Of a DNA stretch of 64,000 nt, positions 40,275 through 47,658 are shown piece by piece (within the stretch, counting starts at the first letter, position 1; the number at the start of each line of letters is the position of its first letter). The position numbers and the translations under genes were made by a program. This DNA is from CAZQIC01 sp964593555 (lineage in GTDB: Bacteria; Bacteroidota; Bacteroidia; JAFLBG01): contig CAZQIC010000007.1 in NCBI GenBank assembly GCA_964593555.1, positions 10,464 to 74,463 of the forward strand. Direction: 5' to 3'. The notes under the pieces are model-generated. The model had not been told where the DNA came from. It made no database searches and worked only from the letters and a program-made list of their open reading frames with translations.

Positions 40275-41006
40275 ATGGAAAAAACGACAATGCTCACTTT
40301 AACTGAAATAGAGCAAGAACTTAATTTGTTTGGCGAAGAACTTAAAACTGCTATCCCAGATAACATTTTATCCGTAATTATTTATGGGGGACTCGCAAAA
40401 GGCGAATTTAAACCCGAGACATCCGATATAAATTTAATGATCGTATTAAGGGATGCCAGCAATGATACATTAAAACAAATTGCTCCCATAATTCAAAAAA
40501 AGAACAGCAGGATATCGATGCATCCGTTTATTATAACCGAAAATGAACTGAGAATCGCACCTGAACTTTTTCCGATTAAATTTCTCGATATTAAAACATA
40601 TCATAAAATCATTAGCGGCACAGAATTATTAAGTACACTGAACATACCAAATGATAAATTGATTTATGCATGTAAGCAGGAACTGCAGAATTTATATATG
40701 CGCCTTAGATCTGTATATTCTTATTCCACAGAGCTGCCAGAGGTGTTGGAATTTAAGATTAAGAAAACGTTTTCTTCACTTCTTGTTAACATGAATGCCT
40801 TAATTTACGTAAAAACAGGGGTCATGGAAAAAGCAAAAGACGAGATCATTAGCAAAAGTTCTTCGTTATTTAGCCTAGACCAACAACTGTTAAGTTCAAT
40901 AAAAGCTATACGTAATAATACACACTCATATTCTCCCGAAGAAATTAAAAAAATATATGAAAATTTTATGACGCTGTTAAATCAAATAATACAGCTAGAG
41001 CTCTAA
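40275..41006 (+). CDS. Nucleotidyltransferase-fold protein with altered catalytic motif (243 aa)
   Basis: First gene of a four-gene operon with a TIGR04222 protein, a DUF692 enzyme and a small partner. Residues about 38-57 resemble the MNT/pol-beta NTase motif: YGGLAKGEFKPETSDINLMI. The usual second acidic residue (D.D) is Asn here (DIN), so catalysis by the standard two-metal mechanism is doubtful. The rest is helical, without signal peptide or membrane segment. Three nt separate its stop from the next ATG. Possible roles are a regulatory or binding protein for the operon, or an inactive NTase. Confidence 0.6.
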   Translation: MEKTTMLTLTEIEQELNLFGEELKTAIPDNILSVIIYGGLAKGEFKPETSDINLMIVLRDASNDTLKQIAPIIQKKNSRISMHPFIITENELRIAPELFPIKFLDIKTYHKIISGTELLSTLNIPNDKLIYACKQELQNLYMRLRSVYSYSTELPEVLEFKIKKTFSSLLVNMNALIYVKTGVMEKAKDEIISKSSSLFSLDQQLLSSIKAIRNNTHSYSPEEIKKIYENFMTLLNQIIQLEL

Positions 41007-41009
41007 TTT

Positions 41010-41987
41010 ATGGACTGGCTATTTGATAATCCGCTTGCTAATATGTATGGCCCATACTTTCTTTTATTGTATGGACTCGTCATTCTTTTATCAATAATTT
41101 TTATTCACTTTTTTGCAGAAAAATTAATAAGTATAAAAGACATATCTTCTTCCAAGATTCCCGCCAATCCAGATCCTTATGAAGTTGCGTACCTGAGAGG
41201 TGGCGCAAAAGAAGTGGTCAAGTTGATAATATATAACCTCCTGAGTAAGAATTTCTTAAAATCATACTCCAAACCTGATAGATCAAAAGTTATTGTTCAA
41301 AAGGTTAATAAACATCCTTCGGTATTGAGTTTAAACCCAATAGATAGAGAAGTATTTAAACTTTTTACAATGCCATCAATGGAATTGAAGCAGTTTATGT
41401 TTTCCGATAAAGTAATAAACACTGTAGAAGACGAATGCGATAAATTTAAAAAGAGCTGGGAAACCTTTGGATACTTAAGCATTACTGAACATGTAAAAAA
41501 ATTTGACCGACTCAAAGCAAATACAATTGGTGTTGTTTTGTTTTTTGGTGCATATAAACTGCTTGCTGCATTCAGTCATGGACACTCCAATGTCATTTTC
41601 ATGATCATACTTGGGATCTTAGGCATTTCAATTATAAGCGGATTTAGGTTAGATTCCGTAACTACTAATTCAGGGAAAAAATATTTAGAGGATCTCGAAA
41701 AAGCCTTTAAACCAAAAACAGAAAAAGAGATTGATCACCTTCGCTACGAACAAAAATTTATGCTGATTGGTGTTTTAGGCTTTTCTCATTTTGCCCATAC
41801 TCCATTCGGTTTTTTGGAACAATATGCAGGTAAGGTCAGACCAAAAAATTCAGTTATATCCGGTTGGTGGAATAATTGGTCGCCGGGGACAGGCGGCTCG
41901 TGTGGATCCAGCTGTAGTTCCGGTTCAAGCTGCGGATCGGGATGCGGTAGTGGATGCGGAGGCGGATGTGGTGGATGCGGAGGCTAA
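41010..41987 (+). CDS. TIGR04222-type membrane protein with Gly/Ser/Cys tail (325 aa), possible RiPP-like precursor
   Basis: The family hallmark is DPYEVAYLRGGAKEV (residues 55-69). There is a membrane segment at about 15-36, two more at about 172-188 and 195-212, and a final 33-residue tail of only Gly, Ser, Cys and one Thr, starting at about residue 293 with seven Cys (298, 302, 308, 312, 316, 320, 323), mostly spaced four apart. TIGR04222 proteins are known, as I recall, for low-complexity tails and for lying beside DUF692 genes. Such a tail beside a DUF692/MNIO enzyme suggests a substrate whose Cys are modified. One nt separates its stop from the DUF692 start. Function is inferred, not proven. 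Confidence 0.8.
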   Translation: MDWLFDNPLANMYGPYFLLLYGLVILLSIIFIHFFAEKLISIKDISSSKIPANPDPYEVAYLRGGAKEVVKLIIYNLLSKNFLKSYSKPDRSKVIVQKVNKHPSVLSLNPIDREVFKLFTMPSMELKQFMFSDKVINTVEDECDKFKKSWETFGYLSITEHVKKFDRLKANTIGVVLFFGAYKLLAAFSHGHSNVIFMIILGILGISIISGFRLDSVTTNSGKKYLEDLEKAFKPKTEKEIDHLRYEQKFMLIGVLGFSHFAHTPFGFLEQYAGKVRPKNSVISGWWNNWSPGTGGSCGSSCSSGSSCGSGCGSGCGGGCGGCGG

Positions 41988-41988
41988 T

Positions 41989-42822
41989 ATGAAAAAAAAT
42001 GACATTCCCTCTCTTGGAGTCGGACTTGGCTTTCGACCGGAATTCATGAGCAGCATCTTCATGAACAGAGAAAAAATTGATTTTCTTGAGATCATCGCAG
42101 ATCATTACATAGACTGTTCTCCCGAAAAACTAAAAGAACTTGATCTGTTGGCAGAAAATTTTATTCTCATCCCTCACGCCATTCATTTATCATTAGGAAG
42201 CGTAGATCTGGATTTGAATTACCTGCATAAATTAAATACAGTTATCCAACGTATTAATCCACCTTATTGGAGTGAGCACATTTCATTCAGCCAGGTGCAT
42301 GGAATTGATATTGGGCACCTCTCCCCTCTTCCTTACTCAAGAGAGGCAATTGATGCTTTTTGCAAGAACATTGAGCGAGTAAAAAAAAGTATTTCACAGC
42401 CACTTATACTCGAAAATATTTCTTACTCCATTAAATTACCCGGACAGGAAATGCCCGAGGCGAAATTCATAAATGAAATATTATTGGAGACTGGTTGCGG
42501 CCTCTTGCTTGATGTAACCAATCTGTATACAAATTCCGTTAATCATAATTATAATGCTCTTGGCTTTTTGAACGAGGTAATGGCAGAGAGAATCGTTCAA
42601 TTGCATTTTGTTGGAGTCGATATAAAAAACGAAGTAATCATTGACAGTCATTCACAAAAAACCTCTCCGGAAATATGGTCTTTGATGGAGGAGGTATTTA
42701 AGCGAAGTAAAGTAAAAGGCGCAGTGTTGGAAAGAGACTTGAATTTTCCAGCCTTTTCGGAAATTACAGAAGAGCTGGACATTGCAAGAAAACTTGGAAA
42801 AAAACATAAGCAATGGAATTAA
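41989..42822 (+). CDS. DUF692 (MNIO) family multinuclear iron-dependent oxidase (277 aa)
   Basis: DUF692 proteins (MbnB, TglH, BufB) are TIM-barrel iron enzymes that oxidise Cys or other residues of peptide substrates. Visible candidate metal ligands are His63/His66 (PHAIHLSLG), Glu96-His97 (SEHISF), Glu142-Asn143 (LENISY), Asp175 (LLDVTN), His206 (LHFVG), Asp219/His221 (DSHSQ) and Glu248 (LERD). I start at the ATG at 41989, 1 nt after the TIGR04222 stop; the longer frame upstream overlaps that gene's Cys tail in another frame. The partner gene overlaps its 3' end by 10 nt. This is the likely modifying enzyme of the operon. Confidence 0.85.
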   Translation: MKKNDIPSLGVGLGFRPEFMSSIFMNREKIDFLEIIADHYIDCSPEKLKELDLLAENFILIPHAIHLSLGSVDLDLNYLHKLNTVIQRINPPYWSEHISFSQVHGIDIGHLSPLPYSREAIDAFCKNIERVKKSISQPLILENISYSIKLPGQEMPEAKFINEILLETGCGLLLDVTNLYTNSVNHNYNALGFLNEVMAERIVQLHFVGVDIKNEVIIDSHSQKTSPEIWSLMEEVFKRSKVKGAVLERDLNFPAFSEITEELDIARKLGKKHKQWN

Positions 42823-43409
42823 GGCAGTACCAGGAAATATTAGCAAGATTGTACACTGATAAAAATTTTAGGGAAAGTTTTTTTCGAGATCGTACTACTA
42901 CGTATCAACAGCTCCATATTTCCGAAAAAAACACTCAATTGCTAAATGAACTTTCCAAATTACAGGTTGAGCAATTTGCACATTCACTTATATCTAAACG
43001 ATTGGAAGCGGCAAAATCAATACTTGTGCTCACGAGTCGACAAATGGGGAATTATTTTGCCAAGGCCTTTTTCGAATATGCGTCCTGCAATAAACTTGAA
43101 GAGTCTAATAACAAATATTTGACTGATGCATTATCATTCACGAAATTTTTGTTAGGCAAATCAAAATTTGAAAGTAATGAACCATTCCAAAGAGAATTGA
43201 TCCGGCACGAACAACAAAGAATAAATTCAGCGTTTGAAAAAAAGAAAATTACTATTCACAAATTTAATTATAAAATTGAAGAGCTCATTCTATTCTTAGA
43301 AGGGAAGGCCGGTAACCCCAGGAAAAAAATTATTTATTCATTTGGCCTCCGAAAAAGGAACAGTCAAAATTTCAACTATTTTTCGATAGCTCTGCCGACT
43401 CTCTTTTAA
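42813..43409 (+). CDS. Probable DUF692 partner protein (198 aa)
   Basis: Not matched to a named domain by eye. It begins RQYQEILARLYTDKNFRESF and is helical for about 150 residues, with basic Lys/Arg-rich ends. MNIO enzymes usually need a partner such as MbnC, TglI or BufC that binds the substrate, and its overlap with the enzyme gene (start 10 nt before the enzyme's stop) fits that role. It could instead be an unrelated regulator. Last gene of the operon; convergent with the anti-sigma-like gene with about 40 nt between stops and no clear hairpin. Confidence 0.6.
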   Translation: MELRQYQEILARLYTDKNFRESFFRDRTTTYQQLHISEKNTQLLNELSKLQVEQFAHSLISKRLEAAKSILVLTSRQMGNYFAKAFFEYASCNKLEESNNKYLTDALSFTKFLLGKSKFESNEPFQRELIRHEQQRINSAFEKKKITIHKFNYKIEELILFLEGKAGNPRKKIIYSFGLRKRNSQNFNYFSIALPTLF

Positions 43410-43448
43410 ACCTCTTAAATACCTCTGTCGAATCTATAAAGCCCGACC

Positions 43449-44591
43449 TTATCTGGCAATGGTTACACTTCCCTTTATAAGCGGGAGGTCGGTATTGGCA
43501 GGTGCAGATAATTCATAAACGTACACTCCCATTGGTAATTCCGTTCCGCTTTCATCAACTCCATTCCAGGTATAGTTGCCGCCTGATATTGTTTCTGCGA
43601 AAACTATGCGACCCGTTTTTCCATCGGTAATTTTTAATGTCACCGATTCGTTTGCAAACTTTTGTAATGGAACCTCCCAATAATTTTGGCGGGAGGGAAC
43701 AATGATATAATCGCATGTTTCTTTTTCGATCTGCGCGACAACTGTTTTGCTCTTACAACCATTCTGATCTTTTATTATCAGGGTATAATTTCCAATTCCC
43801 AGCTTATCAAATTTCGAATCTGTATTAAATGTTTTACCACCATCGATAGAAAATTCATACGAAGATTCTGTGTCTAAAGATGCTTTATCAAAAACTACTG
43901 CACCATTCTTTTGCCCAATACAGGTACTGATAGCTGAATAGCTGATATCAATTATTACGCCCTCACACTTATTAATTTCTTTTGACTGAATAGTTGTATT
44001 GTTATCCACTTTGTCCTCAACCTGTTTATCGGGAGAATATGCAGACTGTGGTAAGTATTCAGTCAATTTAATATTCCCCGTAGTATCCCAAGCGCCTTCA
44101 ATAATCATATCTCCATCCTCAGGATATATTATCGTCTTACCCTCTCTCTTCTTCGGGTTAAAAACAAAAGTACTCTTATCATTATTATTTATAGAAGATC
44201 CTGTTTCAGACTTGCCATCATTATTAATAGATACGCTATCCGTATTTGGCTGTGAGATTTTATTTATTACCGATTTGTTTTCTTCCTTATCCTGGAAAAC
44301 CAATGTAGCAACAATAGAAAGTCCTACAACAGCAGCCGCAACACCATAATATAAATTACGGTTATTGGATTTTGGTGCAGAAGTATTTTCCGCATGAATC
44401 TTTTGCAATTTCTTTTTGATATCGATCGCTGCGTTATCAGAAATAATATCACTAACAGCCCGATGAGCCTCCACCTCCTGATAAAAAGCAGGATCGTTCT
44501 GTAACTTCACCTCTACCTCTGCTTTTGTTGCAGCAGATAAGGTGTTGTTCAGATACCCTTCAATCAGATCGTATGTAGACTCTATATTCAT
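43449..44591 (-). CDS. Membrane anti-sigma-like protein with extracytoplasmic SprB-type and CTD-like domains (380 aa)
   Basis: Residues 1-78 resemble the cytoplasmic part of Bacteroidota anti-sigma factors (YDLIEGYLNNTLS, helical, LQNDPAFYQEVEAH). A single membrane helix follows at about 81-99. Outside the membrane are a polar linker, one SprB-like repeat (about 223-292, CIGQKNG start, IGNYTLIIKDQNGC end) and a FlgD/CHU_C-like terminal domain (about 305-380, GTELPMGVYVYEL, ending GSVTIAR). Its ATG overlaps the end of the sigma-factor gene by 4 nt, so the two are coupled. The combination suggests that the anti-sigma senses, or resembles, T9SS cargo. The sensing is inference. Confidence 0.75.
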   Translation of the reverse strand: MNIESTYDLIEGYLNNTLSAATKAEVEVKLQNDPAFYQEVEAHRAVSDIISDNAAIDIKKKLQKIHAENTSAPKSNNRNLYYGVAAAVVGLSIVATLVFQDKEENKSVINKISQPNTDSVSINNDGKSETGSSINNNDKSTFVFNPKKREGKTIIYPEDGDMIIEGAWDTTGNIKLTEYLPQSAYSPDKQVEDKVDNNTTIQSKEINKCEGVIIDISYSAISTCIGQKNGAVVFDKASLDTESSYEFSIDGGKTFNTDSKFDKLGIGNYTLIIKDQNGCKSKTVVAQIEKETCDYIIVPSRQNYWEVPLQKFANESVTLKITDGKTGRIVFAETISGGNYTWNGVDESGTELPMGVYVYELSAPANTDLPLIKGSVTIAR

Positions 44592-45163
44592 TCTTGTAAT
44601 GACTTTTTTAAATGTGCATTTTCATTCATTAACTTGATCAACCGCTGTTTGCACTTGTAATTTTTTGTTTTCGCTGTATCTGAATTATTAAAACCCATCT
44701 TTATACTTATATCCTCCATCGACATTTTGTAAAAAACACTATACGTCAATAACTCTTTGCACCTGTCGCCTAACTGAGATAATATTTCATTGATCTTCGT
44801 TTCTCTGTCGCTGCCAATATCCCTGGTTTGAATCTCCATTTCCTCCGCATGTACGTTGGCATGCATCTCAACATTCCTTTCAAACTTGTTTTTCTGTTTT
44901 ACTCTGTTCACCCAAAGATTTCTACTTATGGTGTAAATAAATCCTGCAACACTATTGCCTTCCTTGAATTTATTTTCTGTTACATATTTATAAAACGCAA
45001 TTACCGCATCCTGGAAAATATCCTGTGCCTCATCAGTATCTCCATTATTCTGTAACACCCATGCCCTTACTTTAGGCTGTACACTTTTATACAAGAATTT
45101 AAGAACGTTATCCGACTCTCCTTTTTTGATCGACTCTATAATTTCAGCATCCGTATAATTCAT
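44588..45163 (-). CDS. ECF-type RNA polymerase sigma factor (sigma-70 family, 191 aa)
   Basis: Extracytoplasmic-function sigma factor. Region 2 lies at about 20-95 (DEAQDIFQDAVIAFYKYV, then FIYTISRNLWVNR), and region 4 at about 125-180 (CKELLTYSVFYKMSMEDIS, DTAKTKNYKCKQRL), with the helix-turn-helix for -35 recognition. 191 residues is usual. It is followed with a 4-nt overlap by the anti-sigma-like gene. A promoter with TTG and CATCTTTG lies upstream, inside and beside a terminator hairpin. Targets are unknown; a shared 14-mer upstream of the NHL and PorP genes is a candidate site. Confidence 0.9.
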   Translation of the reverse strand: MNYTDAEIIESIKKGESDNVLKFLYKSVQPKVRAWVLQNNGDTDEAQDIFQDAVIAFYKYVTENKFKEGNSVAGFIYTISRNLWVNRVKQKNKFERNVEMHANVHAEEMEIQTRDIGSDRETKINEILSQLGDRCKELLTYSVFYKMSMEDISIKMGFNNSDTAKTKNYKCKQRLIKLMNENAHLKKSLQE

Positions 45164-45181
45164 GGATTCGTTTCAGTTATC

Positions 45182-45213
45182 CAAAGATGCTAAATCATTT
45201 TGAAATATAACAA
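45182..45213 (-). promoter_or_regulatory. Promoter of the ECF sigma gene
   Basis: On the minus strand TTGTT (45213-45209) lies 24 bp before CATCTTTG (45189-45182), and 18 nt separate that from the ATG at 45163. Spacing matches the Bacteroidota pattern; the -7 box has C for the first T. The -33 part is in the stem of the adjacent hairpin, so terminator and promoter overlap. Confidence 0.4.
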
Positions 45214-45245
45214 GGGAACAACGACCAGTATTGTTCCCTTGTTAT
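45207..45245. terminator. Terminator-like perfect 15-bp hairpin after the NHL cargo gene
   Basis: Perfect 15-bp inverted repeat ATAACAAGGGAACAA / TTGTTCCCTTGTTAT with a 9-nt loop, 7 nt past the stop of the NHL cargo gene (45253). There is no long T tract on the minus strand, so it may work poorly as an intrinsic terminator and could also be an operator over the sigma promoter. Confidence 0.55.
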
Positions 45246-45252
45246 TGGGGCA

Positions 45253-46653
45253 CTACTTTACTACTGAAATATTCGTCGATGCATGTGTTTCTTTACTCAT
45301 GGCTACATAATATCCCATTGGTACAACTGCTCCGGAATAATCTTTTCCATCCCATATTTTAGATCCTTCCAATGTTCTTACCAAAGAACCATAGCGACTA
45401 TAAATCTCGATTTTATTCCCTGCAAGCATTAACATAGTTTCATCATCCTTGCCATCAGCATTTGGTGAAAAAACGCTAAGCGCCGGCACACCTGTTGGTT
45501 CAATTGATGGAGGAGATGTTATGATAGAGCCTAAAGTTATTCGTGGGTTTTGCGTAAGAGCGAGTCTATAAATAGTGCCGGGAGCAGTACCAATAGCACA
45601 GCCTCCCATAATGTCAAAGTATAAATTATTATTTGCATCAATGTAAAACATATTGAAGCTTAAACCAAAGCTGCCACCCAAGGCCTGAAACCACGAGCTG
45701 TCACGATCAGTGGAGATAACCCCTGTCGCATCTACTCTTCTTAAAATTGGCATGTTTGTATATGAATGAGCTGCGACAAAAAGATCTCCTGCAGCATTCA
45801 TTGCAATTGGCCCCAAACCATTTATTGAAGCAGAAGTTGCAGTACCGCCATCTCCAGTATGTGCATTTGCGCCATTACCGGCATAAGTGCTAATAGTGCC
45901 CGAAGTATTCACTTTACGAACTACACTATTCCCAACATCAGAAATGTATAAACTCCCCGAAACATCTACAGTAAGAGAATTTCCTAATGAAAAATATATC
46001 GTCAGATTCAATTGTGCACTTGTTGCAGCACCACCATCACCAGAATATCCTGCAGTACCATTACCTGCATAAACAGATATTGTACCGGTGGTATTTATCT
46101 GCCTTACAATATTATTTGCATAATCAGCAAAATAAATATTTCCAGATACATCTACCGCAAGTGAATTTACCGTGATCTGTGCCAGGGTTGCCGCAGCCCC
46201 ATTGCCCGTATTACCTGCAGTTCCGGTTCCCGCAATAGTGGTAATAACACCTGTTGAAGCTGTTACTTTTCTTATTCTTGTACCCGCAGCATCTGATAAA
46301 TACAAATTACCAGCACCATCATTTGCTATAAAACCATTCGATTGCATTGATGCTGAAGTCGCAGCACCGCCATCACCCGTAAATCCGGCAGCTTGATTGC
46401 CTGCATAAGTAGAAATAACATTGGTAGTATTTACCATACGCACATCATTGTTTCCTGCATCAGAAATAAAAATATTCCCTGTAGCATCGCTCGAAATTCC
46501 GGTTACATAGCTTAATTGCGCAGAGGTAGCAGCACCGCCATCACCGCTATAACCCTGAGTTCCATTTCCTGCAAATGGCACCTGGGCCATTATATTAGCA
46601 ACACCAAATGTTGTAAGGGTTACCGCAATGACTATTGTTTTAATTGTCTTCAT
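45253..46653 (-). CDS. Secreted NHL-repeat protein with short type B-like CTD (466 aa)
   Basis: Signal peptide (1-23), then about 340 residues of NHL/SMP-type propeller repeats, each about 55 residues with YAGNGTAGYSGDGGAATSAQ-like strands, and a C-terminal CTD-like domain (VFSPNADGKDDETM, YSRYGSLVRTLEG, MGYYVAM). The CTD resembles that of the 196-aa cargo next door. It lies between the sigma gene and the PorP pair on the same strand. The hairpin at 45207 follows it. Likely T9SS-exported, ligand unknown. Confidence 0.82.
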   Translation of the reverse strand: MKTIKTIVIAVTLTTFGVANIMAQVPFAGNGTQGYSGDGGAATSAQLSYVTGISSDATGNIFISDAGNNDVRMVNTTNVISTYAGNQAAGFTGDGGAATSASMQSNGFIANDGAGNLYLSDAAGTRIRKVTASTGVITTIAGTGTAGNTGNGAAATLAQITVNSLAVDVSGNIYFADYANNIVRQINTTGTISVYAGNGTAGYSGDGGAATSAQLNLTIYFSLGNSLTVDVSGSLYISDVGNSVVRKVNTSGTISTYAGNGANAHTGDGGTATSASINGLGPIAMNAAGDLFVAAHSYTNMPILRRVDATGVISTDRDSSWFQALGGSFGLSFNMFYIDANNNLYFDIMGGCAIGTAPGTIYRLALTQNPRITLGSIITSPPSIEPTGVPALSVFSPNADGKDDETMLMLAGNKIEIYSRYGSLVRTLEGSKIWDGKDYSGAVVPMGYYVAMSKETHASTNISVVK

Positions 46654-46709
46654 TTTATATAGGTTTTATATTATTTGTATCGTATTTATCATTACTACAA
46701 CCAAAACAA

Positions 46710-46723
46710 TAAAAAGTAACCCC
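46710..46723 (-). promoter_or_regulatory. Shared 14-mer GGGGTTACTTTTTA upstream of the NHL cargo gene
   Basis: Exact minus-strand 14-mer, also found at 48666-48679 upstream of the PorP/SprF gene. It lies 56 nt before the NHL cargo start. Both target genes are in the same T9SS cluster as the ECF sigma factor, so it could be a sigma or regulator site; two copies are too few to be sure, and the distances to the starts differ (56 and 35 nt). Confidence 0.3.
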
Positions 46724-46823
46724 CAATGATATTAATAATGAAATAGTCTGAAAATGCTGAGTTTAATAGCTTTTGAGCAATTATAGTAAACTTGAATTAT
46801 AATTATAAACGGGAACTAATTAT

Positions 46824-46984
46824 TAGACCTCTTTCATAATTCGAGACTCTAATTAGCTGTCTGGGAGAAGCCATTTTCGGCTTCATATCGAGACCCGCGC
46901 GCTGCATATTTCGATACATTTTTCGCTTAGGCGAAAAACACTAAATATGACCCAACTTTCTAATTGAATTATGAAAGAAGTCTA
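46824..46984. repeat. MITE-like inverted-repeat element in the 46654-47048 gap
   Basis: The 395-bp gap holds a 161-bp element with 19-bp terminal inverted repeats and one mismatch: left arm TAGACCTCTTTCATAATTC (46824-46842), right arm GAATTATGAAAGAAGTCTA (46966-46984). Inside are two further perfect hairpins: GAAGCC/GGCTTC (46867-46884) and TTTTTCGC-TTAG-GCGAAAAA (46919-46938). There is no transposase frame and no clear target-site duplication. It looks like a small nonautonomous mobile element or a structured RNA; the rest of the gap shows nothing. Confidence 0.5.
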
Positions 46985-47048
46985 TTGAAAAAATTCATAT
47001 GGCAATGGAGGAATTCGGAAAAGATTTCGCAAAAAAAGGAATTAGATA

Positions 47049-47639
47049 CTATCGAATAACAGAAATATGTGCCGCGGTATTGTCCACCTCGTTTATGGCA
47101 ACGTAATAACCCATAGGAACTATTACACCTGAATTATCTTTGGCATCCCATATTCTCGAACCGCCATCTAAGGTTCTCACCAATATTCCAAAGCGGTTAT
47201 ATATTTTGATCTCGCCGCCAAAAATTGCTAATTCTACTACATCGTCATTCCCATCACCATTGGGAGTTATTACGTTCGACGTAGAAACCTCTGAAGGCGG
47301 TGGCGGCGGCGTTACAATTGTTGTATCTATAGTTATAACCTGGCAATAAATCATACTTGGATTAGCATGACAGCTTGTATCTGTAATAGACAAACAAACA
47401 GTATAAGTACCAAGGGCAGGATATGTAAAAGAAGGATTGGTGTTACTTGAAAAATTTGACATGCCGCCAAAATCCCACATAAAAGAAAGAGATGTAGCAG
47501 AATCCGATCCAGATGTGTTTGTATACTGAACAGTCATTCCTGTTACAGTATATGTAAAACTTGTCTGGCAAGGCTGAGCCAATGCACCTGAATAAGCCAG
47601 GGAAAACATCAACAAAAACACAACAGCTATTTTTTTCAT
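47049..47639 (-). CDS. Small secreted PKD protein with type B-like CTD (196 aa)
   Basis: Signal peptide (1-21, ending ALAQ), one PKD domain (about 25-105, FMWDFGGMSNFSSN, YTVCLSITD), a Pro-rich linker, and a short CTD (NVITPNGDGNDDVVEL, YNRFGILVRTLDG, MGYYVAINEV). It starts 19 nt after the PorP/SprF gene, so they are probably one operon. That suggests the cargo is exported with, or attached through, this PorP; SprF in Flavobacterium is needed for SprB export. Confidence 0.82.
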   Translation of the reverse strand: MKKIAVVFLLMFSLAYSGALAQPCQTSFTYTVTGMTVQYTNTSGSDSATSLSFMWDFGGMSNFSSNTNPSFTYPALGTYTVCLSITDTSCHANPSMIYCQVITIDTTIVTPPPPPSEVSTSNVITPNGDGNDDVVELAIFGGEIKIYNRFGILVRTLDGGSRIWDAKDNSGVIVPMGYYVAINEVDNTAAHISVIR

Positions 47640-47658
47640 TGTCTACAGAATAAAATTA

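Noticed and set aside
41791..41988. Longer upstream start for the DUF692 gene
   Set aside because: The extension overlaps the TIGR04222 Cys tail in another frame and encodes an Ala/Asp/Val-rich stretch that is not part of the DUF692 family; the ATG at 41989 follows the upstream stop by 1 nt.
46999..47106. Small frame starting MAMEEFGKDFAKKG in the 46654-47048 gap
   Set aside because: It runs into the 3' end of the PKD cargo gene on the opposite strand, has no promoter of its own and no recognisable family.
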